Made by a program: the position numbers and the translations under genes. The notes beneath the pieces are model-generated. The model saw only the letters and a list, made by a program, of their open reading frames with translations, was not told where the DNA came from and made no database searches. A stretch of 64,000 nt of DNA from Halobacteriovorax sp. HLS (GTDB taxonomy: Bacteria > Bdellovibrionota > Bacteriovoracia > Bacteriovoracales > Bacteriovoracaceae), in contig NZ_QOCL01000003.1 of the NCBI RefSeq assembly GCF_004006665.1, positions 1 through 64,000 of the forward strand. The letters are read 5' to 3'. Numbering within the stretch: position 1 is the first letter of the stretch; every line of letters begins with the position of its first letter. Below, one piece after another: positions 42,552 to 50,792 of this stretch.

Positions 42552-43553
42552 ATGAAGCAAATATTTGGCCTTATCTTATTCTTTTACTCGCTTATTTCTC
42601 AAGCAGGAAATTTAGCAGAAATTAGGGAGCGTGGATTTCTCTTGTGCGGTGTAAGTGAAGGAATTATTGGATTTTCATCTCCTGATTCAACTGGAAATTG
42701 GAGTGGAATAGATGTAGATGTCTGTAAGTCTGTTGCAATTAGTATCTTTTCAGACTCTAAGAAGGTTAAATACATTCCTTTAAATACTTCGGATAGATTC
42801 AAGGCCCTTCGTTCTGGTCGTATAGATATACTAAGTCGAAATACAACTCTAAATCTCTCACGATCAATTACGGAGAAAATCTTATTTGCTCCTGTGGTCT
42901 TCTTTGATGGTCAAGGCTTTTTGGTAAAGAAGAGTTCTGGTGTAAAGACTGTTGCGAATCTTCGAAATGCAAAAATTTGTGTTCAAAAAAATACTACTAG
43001 TGAATTGAATCTTATCGATTACAAGAGAAAAACTGGCATCGGTTTCAAGTTGATTACCTTTACAAGCCGGGATGAGGTTGTAAATGGATTTATGAAAAAT
43101 AGATGTAGAGCAATGAGTGCTGACATCTCCGCACTCATTGCACAAAGAGCAAGCCTTGGAGGGAGTAAAGAGTATATAGTCTTAAAAGAGAATATTTCCA
43201 AAGAGCCTCTTGCACCAGCGGTAATGGAGAAGAATGTTGAACTATATCATCTGTTGACTTGGGTGATTCATGGGCTAATTTATGCAGAAGAAATGGGAAT
43301 AAACTCTACTAATGTTAGCTCAATGTTGAAATCTTCGAACCCTGGGGTTAGGAGATTTTTAGGAGCTGAAATAGGAAATGGAGCCGCTTTAAAAGTAGGG
43401 GAAAGTTGGGCCTATGACATAATTAATGAATTAGGTAATTACGGGGAAGTTTTTGAACGTAATCTAGGAAAGACAAGTCCTGTTAATTTGGTCCGTGGGC
43501 TTAATGAACTTTCAATTAATAAAGGCCTGCACTATTCATATCCATTAAGGTAG
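42552..43553 (+). CDS. Periplasmic amino acid-binding protein (family 3)
   Basis: A 333-residue solute-binding protein. The ATG at 42552 is used, as TGGAG lies 5 nt before it and the signal peptide (MKQIFGLILFFYSLISQA) starts there; an ATT-adjacent upstream start adds only seven residues. The mature protein shows the family-3 layout of AapJ/general amino acid binding proteins: RGFLLCGVSEG, WSGIDVDVCKSVA, FKALRSGRIDILSRNTTL. No permease or ATPase genes are adjacent, so it may work with a remote transporter or as a sensor. Confidence 0.88.
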   Translation: MKQIFGLILFFYSLISQAGNLAEIRERGFLLCGVSEGIIGFSSPDSTGNWSGIDVDVCKSVAISIFSDSKKVKYIPLNTSDRFKALRSGRIDILSRNTTLNLSRSITEKILFAPVVFFDGQGFLVKKSSGVKTVANLRNAKICVQKNTTSELNLIDYKRKTGIGFKLITFTSRDEVVNGFMKNRCRAMSADISALIAQRASLGGSKEYIVLKENISKEPLAPAVMEKNVELYHLLTWVIHGLIYAEEMGINSTNVSSMLKSSNPGVRRFLGAEIGNGAALKVGESWAYDIINELGNYGEVFERNLGKTSPVNLVRGLNELSINKGLHYSYPLR

Positions 43554-43555
43554 AA

Positions 43556-44119
43556 ATGCAGTTACTTGATCAAGAAGGCTCTCTTTTTTATTACGAGCAT
43601 TACTTTAAAGAATCATTTTTTGAAGAGCTTTTTAGTTCAATAAATTGGAAGCAAGAGCATATAAGAATATTTGGAAAAACTGTTCCAACTCCTCGGCTTC
43701 AAGCATGGTATGGTGACCCTGGTGTCTATTATCGCTATTCTGGAATTGATTTAGCACATAATGATTGGACCGATGTACTCATGAAAATAAAATCAAAAAT
43801 TGAAGATGATTTTAACGTGAAGTTTAATGGTGCTCTGATTAATCTCTATCGAAATGGATCCGACTACTCTGCATGGCATAGTGATAATGAAAAGAATCTA
43901 GGTGATGAGATCGATATTTTTTCAGTGAGCTTTGGTGCTACTCGTACTTTTCAAGTTAAGAATAATGAGAGTAAACAAAGAATAAAAATAGAGCTAAATG
44001 ATAGTAGTTTGCTGATGATGGGCTCCCCGCTGCAAAAGTTTTGGAAGCACGAACTCTCTAAGACGTCCAAAGATGTAGGAGCTAGAGTAAATATTACATT
44101 TCGAACTCTAATATTGTAA
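43556..44119 (+). CDS. alkB: AlkB-type 2-oxoglutarate/Fe(II) dioxygenase
   Basis: A 187-residue protein of the short AlkB/ALKBH2-3 type, which removes alkyl groups from DNA or RNA bases by oxidation. Iron ligands are His108 and Asp110 (WHSDNE) and His165 (WKHEL). Arg177 and Arg183 near the C-terminus match the 2-oxoglutarate site (GARVNITFR). The substrate-lid part contains PRLQAWYGD, typical of this group. It starts 2 nt after the binding-protein stop without an evident adaptive-response regulator. Confidence 0.92.
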   Translation: MQLLDQEGSLFYYEHYFKESFFEELFSSINWKQEHIRIFGKTVPTPRLQAWYGDPGVYYRYSGIDLAHNDWTDVLMKIKSKIEDDFNVKFNGALINLYRNGSDYSAWHSDNEKNLGDEIDIFSVSFGATRTFQVKNNESKQRIKIELNDSSLLMMGSPLQKFWKHELSKTSKDVGARVNITFRTLIL

Positions 44120-44199
44120 TGCGCTAGTTTGTTAAGAGTTTGTTATTTTTTCTTTAGCCTGCATGCCTATACCTTGTCTAAGTACTTGTATCTTAAGTT

Positions 44200-44241
44200 T
44201 TTATTCATTTTTTGTATATTGTTTGTATATACTTTGCTTCT
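44200..44241 (+). promoter_or_regulatory. Direct repeats with 11-bp period before the CarH/LitR-like gene
   Basis: TTTGTATAT occurs at 44211-44219 and again at 44222-44230. Weaker copies lie in register at 44200 (TTTATTCAT) and 44233 (TTTGCTTCT). CarH-type regulators bind tandem 11-bp repeats with a TACA core; the reverse complement ATATACAAA contains it. A likely operator for autoregulation of the gene at 44300. Confidence 0.55.
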
Positions 44242-44299
44242 TTGCGTCTATTGTCTTTTTTCTTGAATTTAGTATTGTAGGGTTAACAAGGATTCAAAA

Positions 44300-45226
44300 A
44301 TGAGCAAGTACAATATTCAAATAGCATCTAACTTATCGGGAGTAGGTACTCACACTCTAAGAGCTTGGGAAAAGCGTTATCAGGCAATTGTTCCTAATAG
44401 AAGTGAGACCGGTAGAAGGTTATATAGTGATGAGGATATTGAAAAGCTTCAACTTTTATCTGAGCTTTGCACTCTTGGTAATTCAATTGGAGCAATTGCT
44501 AATAAGCCAAAAAGTGAACTTCAGGAACTTTTAAGAAAGTTAGGTCGCAAGAACTTTTCAAGCTCACAACCTCTTTCATTAGATCAAAGTCCACTTAAGG
44601 CCAAAGAGTCTTTAGAAAATCTCTTTATTGCTTTAGAGCACTTTAAGCTAGACATACTTTCACATGAAATAGGCAAGCTGAAGATTACTCTTTCAGCAAG
44701 AGACTTTTCTTTGAAAATTCTTTCACCATTGCTTGATAGACTTAATGAAGGATTCGAAAATAAAAGTATATCTCCGGCACAAAAAAGCTCTTTGCTTTCA
44801 ATTATTAAATTTCATATAGGTCATATTGTATTCAAAAGTTACGAGCAAAAGTCTAAGAACCCTATTACTATAGCAATTGCTTCTACTGGTGAAAATGATA
44901 GTCATCTAAGTTCTATGTTAAGTGCGCTATTGTGTTCACACTACAATATTAATTTCTTCTACCTCGGTGAAAGTCAATTAGACTCCTCATTACTTGAGGC
45001 CTCTAATACATTGGGAGCAGATTTAATCGTTGTTGGTCAAGGGGATCAAAAGAATTTTTCTTCTGTCGCTATGAATAGTAAAGTAGCGGAAATTTCATCT
45101 AAATTAAAACTTAATCAAAAGCTCTTTCTCTTAAACGAGAGAAGTGATTCTTTTACGACTCATGCGAATGTAAGTAGCATTAAAACAATTGAAGATTTAG
45201 ATAAGCATTTAAAAGATTTAATTTAG
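44300..45226 (+). CDS. MerR-type regulator with B12-binding-like domain (CarH/LitR-like)
   Basis: A 308-residue protein. The winged-helix MerR domain (1-70) has GVGTHTLRAWEKRYQAIVPNRSETGRRLYSDEDI, the usual CarA/CarH/LitR sequence. A helical middle (about 95-180) and a Rossmann-like domain (about 188-308) follow. In place of the cobalamin motif ExHxxG/DxHxxG it has DSHLSS, keeping the ligand His but not the Gly. The helical W-x9-EH motif that caps adenosylcobalamin in light sensors is not seen (the EH position reads QK). It may bind B12 weakly, or be a cofactor-free CarA-like repressor. AAGGA precedes the ATG; 11-bp repeats lie upstream. Confidence 0.87.
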   Translation: MSKYNIQIASNLSGVGTHTLRAWEKRYQAIVPNRSETGRRLYSDEDIEKLQLLSELCTLGNSIGAIANKPKSELQELLRKLGRKNFSSSQPLSLDQSPLKAKESLENLFIALEHFKLDILSHEIGKLKITLSARDFSLKILSPLLDRLNEGFENKSISPAQKSSLLSIIKFHIGHIVFKSYEQKSKNPITIAIASTGENDSHLSSMLSALLCSHYNINFFYLGESQLDSSLLEASNTLGADLIVVGQGDQKNFSSVAMNSKVAEISSKLKLNQKLFLLNERSDSFTTHANVSSIKTIEDLDKHLKDLI

Positions 45227-45925
45227 TAGTTGAGTCCACTCATTATTTTTCCAATCCATCTGCTCAACTGAAGCGTAGTTGATTTTATAACTCATGGCCG
45301 AGTTACCTTCGACGTAGTAGCCTAAGTGATAACTTTTTAAGCCAAGAGTTTGAGCAATTTCAATCTCAATGAGAATAGATAATTTACCTAGAGAATACTT
45401 AGAAAAACTGGGGTCAAAAGCAAAGTACACACTACTAATAGATTCGCTTGCAATATCAATTATTCCCCATGCGATAATGGTATTATCCATTTCATAAGTA
45501 ATGATTTCACTAGTTGAAGTATTAAAAAAGAAAGTTTCAATAAAACCATCTTCTGTTCCAATTTCTTCTTCAGTTTGTGAAAACCTCTCCTTTGAATGAT
45601 TTTTAAAAATAGAATAAAAAATTGGATCATAGTACAGAGAACTTCTCTTTATCTGAAAGAACTCCTTTTTTTTCATTAGCTTTCTTTGCTTCTTATTGAG
45701 AGTAAAGTTTGTAATATCAATTCTTGTGGGCGTACACTTTTTACAAGCTTCACAGGCAGGACGAAATAAGTATGCACCAAACTTTCTCCAGCCTGAATTT
45801 AATAACTCATTCATTTCATCAGCATCAATTTCAGAGGCGAAGAAATACTGCTGTTTTGAGTGTTCACTTTCTAGATATGGACACTGCGCCTGAGGGGATA
45901 GCTTGGGCATTGATAATATTTTCAT
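45218..45925 (-). CDS. bpt: Aspartate/glutamate leucyltransferase
   Basis: A 235-residue aminoacyl-tRNA protein transferase of the Bpt type, which adds Leu to proteins with N-terminal Asp or Glu to mark them for ClpS/ClpAP. Signatures are CPYL near the N-terminus, FRPACEACKKCTPTRI, and YYVEGNSAMSYKINY near the C-terminus. Length is normal. It overlaps the convergent regulator gene by 9 nt. Confidence 0.94.
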   Translation of the reverse strand: MKILSMPKLSPQAQCPYLESEHSKQQYFFASEIDADEMNELLNSGWRKFGAYLFRPACEACKKCTPTRIDITNFTLNKKQRKLMKKKEFFQIKRSSLYYDPIFYSIFKNHSKERFSQTEEEIGTEDGFIETFFFNTSTSEIITYEMDNTIIAWGIIDIASESISSVYFAFDPSFSKYSLGKLSILIEIEIAQTLGLKSYHLGYYVEGNSAMSYKINYASVEQMDWKNNEWTQLLN

Positions 45926-46067
45926 ATTAATATTCTATTATAAAGAATCAGTTTAGGCCTTGCTTTATTTGTTTGATGAGTCAAACTAAAAATGTAAAAA
46001 AGTGACTAAGCTCATATACTATAAAAGATTACTCTGGTATTATAGGCTCGATTTAAAAGGAGATATT

Positions 46068-46412
46068 ATGAATACTGATAGAAGAAATTTTTTCAAGAAA
46101 GCTTTAACAGCAGTGGCATTCGTTCCACTTATGGGTGAGGCCTTTGCAAAAGCATGTGTTGCAGGTGCAGCTCCAGCAGGAAAGAAAATTGCTGATATAG
46201 CAGATAAGGCAGCTAAGAGATTAGATTATATTCTTGTAGCAACTGAAAGTAAGAATAAGAAATATACAGCGGGTTCATTTTGTGGAAACTGTAAGTTCTA
46301 TAAAACAAGTAAAGAAGAGTCTGGTCACGCACCTTGTTCAATGATGGCAAATAAATATGTTGCTTCGTGTGGTTGGTGTAAGTCTTATAGATTAGACAAG
46401 AAAAAAGCATAA
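46068..46412 (+). CDS. High-potential iron-sulfur protein (HiPIP)
   Basis: The ATG at 46068 is chosen over 46002, because AAGGAGAT lies 5 nt before it and a Tat-like signal (NTDRRNFFKKALTAVAF) starts there; product 114 residues. The mature part has the four-Cys cluster pattern of HiPIPs (FCGNCKFYK...APCSMM...SCGWCKSY), binding one 4Fe-4S cluster for periplasmic electron transfer. Tat export fits a protein folded with its cofactor. Monocistronic with a strong terminator. Confidence 0.92.
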   Translation: MNTDRRNFFKKALTAVAFVPLMGEAFAKACVAGAAPAGKKIADIADKAAKRLDYILVATESKNKKYTAGSFCGNCKFYKTSKEESGHAPCSMMANKYVASCGWCKSYRLDKKKA

Positions 46413-46419
46413 GTATTGT

Positions 46420-46450
46420 GGCCCTGAATTTTATTTAGGGCCTTTTTTTT
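46420..46450 (+). terminator. Intrinsic terminator after HiPIP
   Basis: GGCCCT (46420-46425) pairs with AGGGCC (46437-46442), followed by eight T residues (46443-46450). Confidence 0.92.
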
Positions 46451-46570
46451 AAGTACCCAATATAGTTCCGAATTCATTTTTTTACAAAAATACTCCTAAG
46501 ATTCTTTAGCAAATTACCGTTTTAGTTATTATCCAAACTCTGGAATATAAAAATTAACTAATGAGTAATT

Positions 46571-46918
46571 ATGTCAAACTTATCAAAGAAATTTATTTTT
46601 CTTTTGTCTCCAATTTTTTTCGTAAGCTGTAACTCAAGTGATTCGAAAGGAAGGTTCTCTGCCGGACAATGCGTTGGTGAGCAAGCGACAAATTATGCTA
46701 GTTACGTAAAACAGAAGGGTCCAGTTTATAAAATTGAATCTATCGAAGAAGGAAAGTATAAAATTTCGATTTGGTATAACCATAAATGGCTTTATCAAGG
46801 AGCGAGATCTTTTAATTATTTTAATGATAGGAAAACTTTCGTGTACAAAGGAATGAATTGTCCTGACGGCAGATCAAAAGCTTCTATAACAGATAAAATA
46901 AAGGGAATAGAGCTCTAA
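46571..46918 (+). CDS. Small lipoprotein, unknown
   Basis: A 115-residue predicted lipoprotein with lipobox FVSC (Cys20). The mature domain is short and beta-rich (YKIESIEEGKYKISIWYNHKW) with one Cys pair (GQCVGE and GMNCPDG), perhaps a small barrel. Family not recognised. An upstream in-register start is not apparent. It overlaps the convergent tapT gene by 4 nt. Confidence 0.78.
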   Translation: MSNLSKKFIFLLSPIFFVSCNSSDSKGRFSAGQCVGEQATNYASYVKQKGPVYKIESIEEGKYKISIWYNHKWLYQGARSFNYFNDRKTFVYKGMNCPDGRSKASITDKIKGIEL

Positions 46919-47481
46919 TTTCTAAAGGACTTTAACTGCGCTAGAAAGCCTTCTAGGGCCTTATCAAAATCTTCCAAGGGGAAGTTGTTCTCTAATAAGT
47001 TGAGCACCTCAGCTGCCGCTTCAAAAGTGCTCAGTCCATTATCTTTTTGCTTTCTAATACTTTTATAGATGGACTCTTTTTCTACATTTAATGAAAGAGT
47101 CTCTAGATTATGTAGAAAATTATTACTCATAAAGATTTTGTAGGCCTTCTTCCATGTTCCGTCGATCAGAATAATGTGGATTTTCGAATTAGAGTGAGTG
47201 GTTATCTTATTTGTGAGAGCAGTAGAATTTTCGCTAGGATAAATAAGTATATTTCTATGCTCTGGCCTTAGAACCTCTTCAGGGAGAAATATTTCTGAAT
47301 CAATAATTTTGCAATTAGTTAACGAAAGCCTTAATAAATCAGCAGTTGCTTTTTCTTGCTTTCTTTCACTGGGATGCCTCAAGACTGTCACAGGTAGTGT
47401 ATTATTAAAGCTTGCTGCCAGTTTACAAATACAAGCGTTCATTACTCTATGGCAATCAGAACATAACTTTCTATTATTCAT
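46915..47481 (-). CDS. tapT: tRNA-uridine aminocarboxypropyltransferase (DTW domain)
   Basis: A 188-residue DTW-domain enzyme. TapT/YfiP proteins make acp3U in tRNA from S-adenosylmethionine. Visible features are the N-terminal zinc-like CSDCHRVMNACICKL, TVLRHPSERKQEKATADLLRLSL and the motif IDGTWKKAYKI. The ATG at 47481 (AGAAG 5 nt upstream) is preferred to the TTG at 47496. It overlaps the end of the SRPBCC gene, indicating coupling. Confidence 0.9.
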   Translation of the reverse strand: MNNRKLCSDCHRVMNACICKLAASFNNTLPVTVLRHPSERKQEKATADLLRLSLTNCKIIDSEIFLPEEVLRPEHRNILIYPSENSTALTNKITTHSNSKIHIILIDGTWKKAYKIFMSNNFLHNLETLSLNVEKESIYKSIRKQKDNGLSTFEAAAEVLNLLENNFPLEDFDKALEGFLAQLKSFRN

Positions 47482-47917
47482 ATAACTTCTTTTCAAAAAA
47501 CTTTTTGTAGAGTGGGACTCTGGCGTAGAACTGTGCGTACATGAATGGATAAATACAATTATTTAAAATAAAGTTTCCACAATCAAATGATATTTCATCA
47601 ATTATTGAGACTTGATATTGATTTACTTTCACAATTCTGTGTTTGTGGTGCCAGGACTTAATTGGTGGAGGAAGCTTCTTTCCAATATCAACAAAGTTAA
47701 ACTCATTTTCTAAATCATTCACTTCTAGAATTTCACTTATCCAAAGTTGATTGATCAGTTGAATGTGGATTTCGTCACCGACATTGTTTCCATCATATCT
47801 AATGATTTCATTTGGAATCAGCTTAGGAGAGAGAAACTTGAAAAGTTTTTCATTGAAGTTCTCTTTAACATCGCTAAAGTTTGCCTTGAATGTTGTCACG
47901 ATATTGATTTTTTTCAT
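47474..47917 (-). CDS. SRPBCC-fold protein
   Basis: A 147-residue protein resembling the START/SRPBCC superfamily (ligand-binding or cyclase-like; COG4276-type). Features are an N-terminal strand, a helix, then strands with LWISEILEVNDLENEFNFVDIGKKLPPPIKSWHHKHRI, and a C-terminal helix with YPFMYAQFYARVPLYKKFF. The ligand is unknown. Coupled to tapT. Confidence 0.78.
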   Translation of the reverse strand: MKKINIVTTFKANFSDVKENFNEKLFKFLSPKLIPNEIIRYDGNNVGDEIHIQLINQLWISEILEVNDLENEFNFVDIGKKLPPPIKSWHHKHRIVKVNQYQVSIIDEISFDCGNFILNNCIYPFMYAQFYARVPLYKKFFEKKLYE

Positions 47918-48151
47918 GTTATTTCTCTAACAAATACTTTCATTAAAAATGAGTTTAACAACAAATTGAAGTAAAATTAATACTTTGTTAAGTAAATCTC
48001 GTTAGACTAATAGTATAGATAAGTTCGACACGATTGACTTAAAAAGATTAACTAGTTAACCTATAAATTACTTTGATTGAGTTAAATCCGCAAGAGATTG
48101 AGAGCTCAACAAAGATAAGTAATTAGTCCGTGTCAATATCAAGGAGAGAAT

Positions 48152-48304
48152 ATGAGCTTAAAACAAAGAATGGAATTAGAAATTTTAGAAGGTGATACTC
48201 TGCTTTCTAAACCTAAGTGGTTCACTAAAGAAGTTTGCCCAAAAGATCAAGTCGAAGAGATAGAAACTGAACTTGAAATAGATGAAGCTAAGGCAGTAAA
48301 GTAG
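48152..48304 (+). CDS. Small acidic protein of 50 residues
   Basis: A short ORF not covered by usual length cut-offs: MSLKQRMELEILEGDTLLS at the start, Trp-Phe in the middle (KPKWFTKEVCP) and a Glu-rich end. AAGGAGAG lies 6 nt before the ATG, a near-perfect ribosome binding site. It is preceded by about 230 bp without a gene, room for a promoter. The signals favour a real gene; function unknown. Confidence 0.7.
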   Translation: MSLKQRMELEILEGDTLLSKPKWFTKEVCPKDQVEEIETELEIDEAKAVK

Positions 48305-48308
48305 ATTT

Positions 48309-48758
48309 CTACCTTAACTTCGATTTAACACATTTGAGAAGATTTCTATCTTCCCATGAAAATTTAATTTCACATTGTTGTAGAATTTTATTAGTGTGAG
48401 TACTACAGCTCCCACTATCTTTAAAGCGGTTATCTTTTCTATTTTCCATACAATAGAACTTTAGGTTTTGATCAACCTCAATCATTTGTTCTTTTGGATC
48501 AACCTTGATAATCGCTTTCTTCTTTGTTCTTTTTTGATGACTATATTTTTTAGGCTTAATAGTTTTTATCTTGGATTTCTTTTGCTTGTTCCAGTTTTCC
48601 CATCTTAGTTGCTTATAGCGATTTATTGCATTATCTCTTTCAATTTCCTCAAAGCTTTTATTAGTTTGATCAGAGTAGTGGCGTTGTTTCTTCTCAACAT
48701 TATGAGAACATGAGACCCCGATTAATAAGATTGATAGTAGTATAATTCTAAAAATCAT
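48309..48758 (-). CDS. Small lipoprotein with basic linker
   Basis: A 149-residue predicted lipoprotein with lipobox GVSC (Cys17). A Lys/Trp-rich basic linker (about 45-90, with repeated KIKTIKPKKYSHQKRTKKK character) leads to a C-terminal part with four Cys (YCMENR, GSCSTH, QQCEIK, LKCVKS), likely two disulfides. Family unknown. It overlaps the preceding endonuclease gene by 11 nt, so the two form an operon. The basic linker could hold nucleic acid near the nuclease (inference). Confidence 0.72.
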   Translation of the reverse strand: MIFRIILLSILLIGVSCSHNVEKKQRHYSDQTNKSFEEIERDNAINRYKQLRWENWNKQKKSKIKTIKPKKYSHQKRTKKKAIIKVDPKEQMIEVDQNLKFYCMENRKDNRFKDSGSCSTHTNKILQQCEIKFSWEDRNLLKCVKSKLR

Positions 48759-49590
48759 TTATATAAGTCACTAGTAGTGGTTCATCTATGAATGGATTTC
48801 TATTTTTTTGAAAGGCAAAGATTTTATCATTACGATCAATTTCTTCTTGATCAACAGGGTCTTCTTGATGCCATTGACGTAGATATCTCTCTTCCAAAGG
48901 ATCAATTTGAATTTTGAATCTGACTGAGAAGTAAAATAATGCTCTGGCGACATTTCCTTTGTGATTAGCAGGAGGTTCGAAAGCCGTTATGCTTGAACCA
49001 TATGCCATTCCTCTTTTGGAACTTTTGCAATTATCATTTACGGCATTACCATTAACTTCTGCAAATATATGATTACTTCTTGAGCTATTTGCTCTACTGC
49101 TTACTGGGTATAGGTGGTGTAGATCAGTTTTTTGTAATAATTTACTCATTTGCGGGTTGAATCTACTTTGTGGCCAAGTATGTTCACAATTCATGACTCT
49201 ACTATTAGGAATGCTTCCTGGTTTTACACCATTTTCTTTTCCATAATATTTCTCACAGTAAAGGTCCTTAACTCTATATCTTCCAAGTGGTGATCTTTCG
49301 ATATGTAAGTTTCCAAATAGCTCTATTCTAGCTTGCTTGTATGAGATACCTTTTTTTTGAATATAACAATTTGAAGAATCCGTACAATCAGATTTTATAA
49401 TATCGCGCTTACTTGTTTTTTGATGGTAAGAACTAAGAATAGTGTAGAGCTCTTCTTTGATTTCTGAGTGATCATTACTTCTGAGGGTGTCGATTATACT
49501 TTTAGGATAGTAAGTATAGTCTTCAAGGGCCGACCAGCTATTTAGAGATACTAAAGTGATCACTAGGGTAAACATAAATTTGTTCATCAT
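48748..49590 (-). CDS. endA: Exported endonuclease I (EndA/NucM family), copy 1
   Basis: The ATG at 49590 is preferred, since AAGGA lies just upstream and the signal peptide (MMNKFMFTLVITLVSLNSWSA) starts there; 280 residues. The nuclease core has NCEHTWPQSRF with the catalytic His, TDLHHLYPV, and RNPFID near the end, as in periplasmic/secreted endonuclease I, which cuts DNA without sequence specificity. Cysteines suggest disulfides. A paralogue lies at 62254. Both could degrade prey or environmental DNA. Confidence 0.9.
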   Translation of the reverse strand: MMNKFMFTLVITLVSLNSWSALEDYTYYPKSIIDTLRSNDHSEIKEELYTILSSYHQKTSKRDIIKSDCTDSSNCYIQKKGISYKQARIELFGNLHIERSPLGRYRVKDLYCEKYYGKENGVKPGSIPNSRVMNCEHTWPQSRFNPQMSKLLQKTDLHHLYPVSSRANSSRSNHIFAEVNGNAVNDNCKSSKRGMAYGSSITAFEPPANHKGNVARALFYFSVRFKIQIDPLEERYLRQWHQEDPVDQEEIDRNDKIFAFQKNRNPFIDEPLLVTYINDF

Positions 49591-49745
49591 TTTTTCCATC
49601 CTTGGAATTATTTTAAATATCATAACAAATCAATCTGTTTTGGCCAAGAAATTTACATAACTATTTTCTTACTTTACCTATATTGCGCATCCATTACATC
49701 CTGTTATCATATAAGGAACCGCAAATTTAAAGCAAAAGGAATTGT

Positions 49746-50759
49746 ATGAAAATACATAGTAGAATAAGTGGTGTAGGGTCATTTGTCCCTCCAAAAGTTT
49801 ATACGAATCACGATCTCGAAAAAATGATGGATACAACTGATGAGTGGATTGTTCAAAGAACTGGAATTGAGCAAAGACACTGGGTTGATGAGAATACTTC
49901 AACTTCGGACTTGGCACTTGAAGCTAGTAAACAAGCAATTGCTGATGCTGGATTAGCTAATGAAGATATTGACATGATTGTTTTTGCGACACTTAGTCCA
50001 GATCATGACTTTCCTGGAACTGGATGCTTCTTGCAAGAGAAACTAGGTGTTTCAGATATTTCAGTTTTTGATATCAGACAACAATGCACAGGCTTTCTAT
50101 ATGGACTAAGTTTAGCAGATAAATTTATTTCTTCTGGTTCACATAAGAATGTACTGGTTGTTGGCGCTGAGGTTCATTCAAAAGGTCTTGATAAGACTCC
50201 TAGGGGTCGTGCTGTGTCAGTTCTATTTGGAGATGGTGCCGGTGCTGTAGTGATGAGTGCTACGACTGTAGACGATAAGAGCAAAGATTCTCACATTATG
50301 ACTAGTAATCTTCATGCAGATGGTTCATTTGCTAAAGAGCTGTGGGTTGCTGCTCCTGGAAATGCTTTAGGTCCTGATAGAATGAATCAAGCTATGATTG
50401 ATGAAAACCTTCACTTTCCTCAAATGAATGGAAAGACAGTATTTGTACATGCTGTAAAGAGAATGGCCGAAACACTGATGAAATCTTGTGCCGAACAAGG
50501 TGTAAAGATAGAGGATGTGGATCTATTTCTATTTCACCAAGCTAATCTAAGAATAAACTCTAAAGTTGCCGAAGTTTTAAATATACCTGAAGAGAAGATT
50601 TTCAATACAATTCAAAAATATGGAAATACAACTGCTGCAACTATACCACTTGGTATGCATGATGCGATTAAAGCAGGTAAGCTTAAACCTGGAATGCTAG
50701 TGGCCAGTGCGGCTTTTGGTTCAGGTTTTACTTGGGCATCTGCTATTTGGAGACAATAA
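49746..50759 (+). CDS. fabH: 3-oxoacyl-ACP synthase III
   Basis: A 337-residue ketosynthase III that starts fatty acid synthesis by condensing acyl-CoA with malonyl-ACP. The triad is Cys114 (RQQCTGFLYGL), His264 (FHQANLRIN) and Asn294 (YGNTTAATIP). TDEWIVQRTGI at the N-terminus is typical. AAAGGA precedes the ATG. It stands alone, away from other fab genes, so it may be a second copy for a special acyl starter. Confidence 0.94.
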   Translation: MKIHSRISGVGSFVPPKVYTNHDLEKMMDTTDEWIVQRTGIEQRHWVDENTSTSDLALEASKQAIADAGLANEDIDMIVFATLSPDHDFPGTGCFLQEKLGVSDISVFDIRQQCTGFLYGLSLADKFISSGSHKNVLVVGAEVHSKGLDKTPRGRAVSVLFGDGAGAVVMSATTVDDKSKDSHIMTSNLHADGSFAKELWVAAPGNALGPDRMNQAMIDENLHFPQMNGKTVFVHAVKRMAETLMKSCAEQGVKIEDVDLFLFHQANLRINSKVAEVLNIPEEKIFNTIQKYGNTTAATIPLGMHDAIKAGKLKPGMLVASAAFGSGFTWASAIWRQ

Positions 50760-50765
50760 AAAAAA

Positions 50766-50792
50766 GGCCTCATAAAGAGGCCATTTTTTTTA
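50766..50792. terminator. Bidirectional terminator after fabH
   Basis: GGCCTC (50766-50771), loop ATAAA, GAGGCC (50777-50782), flanked by a run of A before and A plus eight T after, so it can work for both convergent genes. Confidence 0.9.
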
